Positions 3,661-5,782 of a stretch of DNA of 5,782 nt are shown piece by piece. Both the position numbers and the translations under genes were made by a program. Source of the stretch: Thermoleophilia bacterium. GTDB lineage: Bacteria > Actinomycetota > Thermoleophilia > Miltoncostaeales > Miltoncostaeaceae. Under the pieces are notes generated by a model, which worked only from the letters and a program-made list of their open reading frames with translations, did no database searches and had not been told where the DNA came from. Location: NCBI GenBank assembly GCA_016463385.1, contig JAEMRL010000171.1, positions 1-5,782 on the forward strand. Direction: 5' to 3'. Within the stretch, counting starts at the first letter, position 1. The number at the start of each line of letters is the position of its first letter.

Positions 3661-5782
3661 GTGCGCCGGGTGCTGGTGGCCAACCGGGGCGAGATCGCCT
3701 GCCGCATCATCAGGACGCTGCGGCGGATGGGCATCGGCGCCGTGGCGGTCCACTCCGACGCCGACGCCGGCGCCCCGCACGTCCGGATGGCCGACGCGGC
3801 CCACCGCCTGGGCCCGGCGCCCGCCGCCGAGAGCTACCTGCGGGCCGACCTCCTGATCGCGGCGGCGCGCGCCCACGGGGCCGACGCGGTCCATCCCGGC
3901 TACGGCTTCCTGAGCGAGGACGCGGGCTTCGCGGAGGCCGTCGAGGACGCGGGCCTGGTGTTCTGCGGACCCACGCCCGCGCAGATCCGCGTCTTCGGCC
4001 GCAAGGACTCGGCCCGCGACCTGGCCCGGGCGGCCGGGGTGCCGCTGCTCCCCGGCTCGGGGGTTCTCGCGGGCGCCGACGAGGCCCTGCGCGAGGCGGC
4101 GGCCATCGGCTACCCGGTGATGGTCAAGAGCACCACCGGGGGCGGGGGCATCGGCATGTCGGTGTGCACCGGCCCGGAGCAGCTCGCGGACGCCCTCGCG
4201 CGGGTCGCCCGCGTGGGCGAGGCGAGCTTCGGCGGCGGCGGCGCCTTCCTCGAGCGGCACGTGCCACGGGCCCGCCACGTCGAGGTCCAGATCCTCGGCG
4301 ACGGCCGGGGCCGGGTGGTCGCCCTCGGCGACCGCGACTGCTCGCTGCAGCGGCGCCACCAGAAGGTGCTGGAGGAGGCGCCCGCGCCGGGACTCGACGA
4401 CGGCCTGCGCGCGCGCCTGCACGCCGACGCGGTGCGGCTCGGCGAGCAGGTTTCCTACCGCTCGGCCGGGACGGTCGAGTTCCTGCTCGACGCCGACACC
4501 GGCGAGGCGTTCTTCCTCGAGGTGAACACCCGGCTCCAGGTGGAGCACGCCGTCACCGAGGAGGTGCTCGGCATCGACCTGGTCGAGGAGATGATCCGGA
4601 TCGCCTCGGGCGGGCGCGACCTGGGCGCGGCCGCCGCCGCGGTCCCGCGGGGCCACGCCATCGAGGCCCGGGTCTACGCCGAGGACCCTGCGCGCGGGCA
4701 CCGCCCCTCCTCGGGCCTGCTGACGCGCGTCCGCTTCCCGGAGGGCGTGCGCGTGGACGGGTGGGTGGAGGACGGCACGCATGTGACGCCGCACTACGAT
4801 CCGTTGCTCGCCAAGCTGGTGGTGCACGGGGACGACCGCTCCGACGCGCTCGCCCGGATGGCCGCGGCGCTGGCGGCCACCGAGCTGCACGGCCTGGAGA
4901 CCAACCTCGGGCTCCTGGCCGCGGCGACGGCCTCGGGCCCCTTCGCCGAGGGCCGGCCCACGACCGCCGCGCTCGCCGGCCTCGCCCCGGAGCCGGCGAC
5001 CGTCGAGGTGCTCGCGCCGGGTCTGGTGACCACGCTGCAGGACCACCCCGGGCGCCTCGGGCTCTGGGCCGTGGGCGTCCCGCCCTCGGGTCCCATGGAC
5101 GACCGCAGCCACCGTCTCGCGAACCGCCTGGCCGGGAACCCCGAGGGGGCGGTGGCGCTCGAGATGACCCGGATCGGCCCCACCCTGCGCTTCGACCGGG
5201 ACGCGCGCGTCTGCCTCGCCGGCGCGCGGATGGCCGCCGACCTCGACGGGGATCCGGTGCCGTGGTGGACCCCGTTCGCGGTGGCCCGCGGCAGCACCCT
5301 GCGCCTCGGCGCCGTCGAGGGCCCGGGGGCCCGGACCTACCTGGCCGTCGCGGGCGGCTTCGTCGCGCCCCGCTACCTCGGCAGCGCCTCCACCTTCACC
5401 CTCGGGGGCTTCGGCGGGCACGGCGGCCGGGCCCTGCGCACCGGCGACGTCCTGCGCCTCGGGCCCGACCCCGGCACGCCGGCCGGCGCGGCCGCCCCGC
5501 CCGGCGCGATCCCCGAGATCGCCTCCGAGTGGGAGGTCGAGGTCCACTACGGCCCCCACGCCGCCCCCGACTTCTTCACCGAGGAGTACCTCGACGAGTT
5601 CCTGGCGGCGTCGTGGAGCGTCCACCACAACTCGGACCGCACCGGCGTCCGCCTGCTCGGCCCGCGGCCCGGGTGGGTGCGCTCCGACGGGGGCGATGCG
5701 GGACTGCACCCCTCCAACATCCACGATTGCGCCTACGCCGTCGGCGCGGTCGACTTCACGGGCGACATGCCGGTCGTGCTGG
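3661..5782 (+). CDS. Urea/guanidine carboxylase (biotin-dependent), N-terminal 707 residues, truncated by the window end
   Basis: A cytoplasmic ATP- and biotin-dependent carboxylase acting on guanidine or urea. The biotin carboxylase half (about 1-445) is complete: VLVANRGEIACRIIRTL (4-20), HPGYGFLSE (78-86), glycine-rich ATP loop K156-STTGGGGIGM, HVEVQ (206-210), RDCSLQRRHQKVLEEAP (225-241, K235), E287-VNTR-LQVEH (with N289, R291, Q293, E295), and GHAIEARVYAEDP with R337. All expected active-site residues are present. From about 448 the carboxyltransferase part (KipA/AHS2-like) follows: EVLAPGLVTTLQDHPGR, then GVPPSGPMDD, ending in GLHPSNIHDCAYAVGAVDF (681-699). The second carboxyltransferase domain and the biotinyl domain must lie downstream; the full family length is about 1,200 residues. 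GTG 3661 matches the usual family N-terminus; GTG 3643, overlapping the UAAP2 stop by 8 bases, is equally open, and neither has a strong ribosome site. Substrate choice (guanidine over urea) is inferred from the UAAP1/UAAP2 partners. Confidence 0.94.
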   Translation, partial: MRRVLVANRGEIACRIIRTLRRMGIGAVAVHSDADAGAPHVRMADAAHRLGPAPAAESYLRADLLIAAARAHGADAVHPGYGFLSEDAGFAEAVEDAGLVFCGPTPAQIRVFGRKDSARDLARAAGVPLLPGSGVLAGADEALREAAAIGYPVMVKSTTGGGGIGMSVCTGPEQLADALARVARVGEASFGGGGAFLERHVPRARHVEVQILGDGRGRVVALGDRDCSLQRRHQKVLEEAPAPGLDDGLRARLHADAVRLGEQVSYRSAGTVEFLLDADTGEAFFLEVNTRLQVEHAVTEEVLGIDLVEEMIRIASGGRDLGAAAAAVPRGHAIEARVYAEDPARGHRPSSGLLTRVRFPEGVRVDGWVEDGTHVTPHYDPLLAKLVVHGDDRSDALARMAAALAATELHGLETNLGLLAAATASGPFAEGRPTTAALAGLAPEPATVEVLAPGLVTTLQDHPGRLGLWAVGVPPSGPMDDRSHRLANRLAGNPEGAVALEMTRIGPTLRFDRDARVCLAGARMAADLDGDPVPWWTPFAVARGSTLRLGAVEGPGARTYLAVAGGFVAPRYLGSASTFTLGGFGGHGGRALRTGDVLRLGPDPGTPAGAAAPPGAIPEIASEWEVEVHYGPHAAPDFFTEEYLDEFLAASWSVHHNSDRTGVRLLGPRPGWVRSDGGDAGLHPSNIHDCAYAVGAVDFTGDMPVVL

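Noticed and set aside
3637..5724. A 695-codon open frame on the minus strand opposite the carboxylase
   Set aside because: It lies entirely opposite a gene with all biotin carboxylase active-site motifs. Its composition is low-complexity and it matches nothing recognisable.

Overview
The window is very GC-rich (roughly 70-75 % by eye) and densely coded. It has GTG/TTG starts, short or overlapping gene junctions and a lipoprotein signal ending in ACGGDDD. These traits suggest a high-GC actinobacterium, possibly a Thermoleophilia-like lineage; the phylum assignment is inference. The segment is one coherent nitrogen-acquisition locus of the kind usually annotated as 'urea carboxylase / urea amidolyase-associated'. 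The same gene set is now known in other bacteria as a guanidine-assimilation pathway.

Left arm (minus strand, read right to left): a TetR-family regulator (1394-2110), then a lipoprotein substrate-binding protein of an ABC importer (191-1231). Sixteen bases further on is the start of what is probably the importer's permease (174 to beyond base 1). Right arm (plus strand): two DUF1989-type proteins, UAAP1 (2230-3012) and UAAP2 (3009-3650), overlap by 4 bases. They are followed by a large biotin-dependent urea/guanidine carboxylase (from 3661, or 3643, to beyond 5782). The visible part of the carboxylase holds the whole biotin carboxylase half and much of the first carboxyltransferase domain.

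Proposed working model: the binding protein and permease import guanidine (or urea). The carboxylase makes carboxyguanidine (or allophanate). The UAAP1/UAAP2 pair, which corresponds to carboxyguanidine deiminase CgdAB in characterised systems, releases ammonia to give allophanate. An allophanate hydrolase, expected downstream of the window, would finish the breakdown.

The most notable new signal is regulatory. I see no guanidine riboswitch leader. Instead, two AT-rich 19-bp imperfect palindromes share the pattern TTTCGAT-N6-TTGANA. One lies upstream of the binding-protein gene (1291-1309) and one upstream of UAAP1 (2185-2203). They look like a matched operator pair for the TetR protein encoded between them, which suggests a protein-based sensor in place of the riboswitch. 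The divergent 2111-2229 region also carries a likely leaderless tetR promoter, a candidate UAAP1 promoter and an 11-bp interrupted inverted repeat. No stretch longer than 300 bases is without a gene, and I found no RNA genes, CRISPR arrays or mobile elements.
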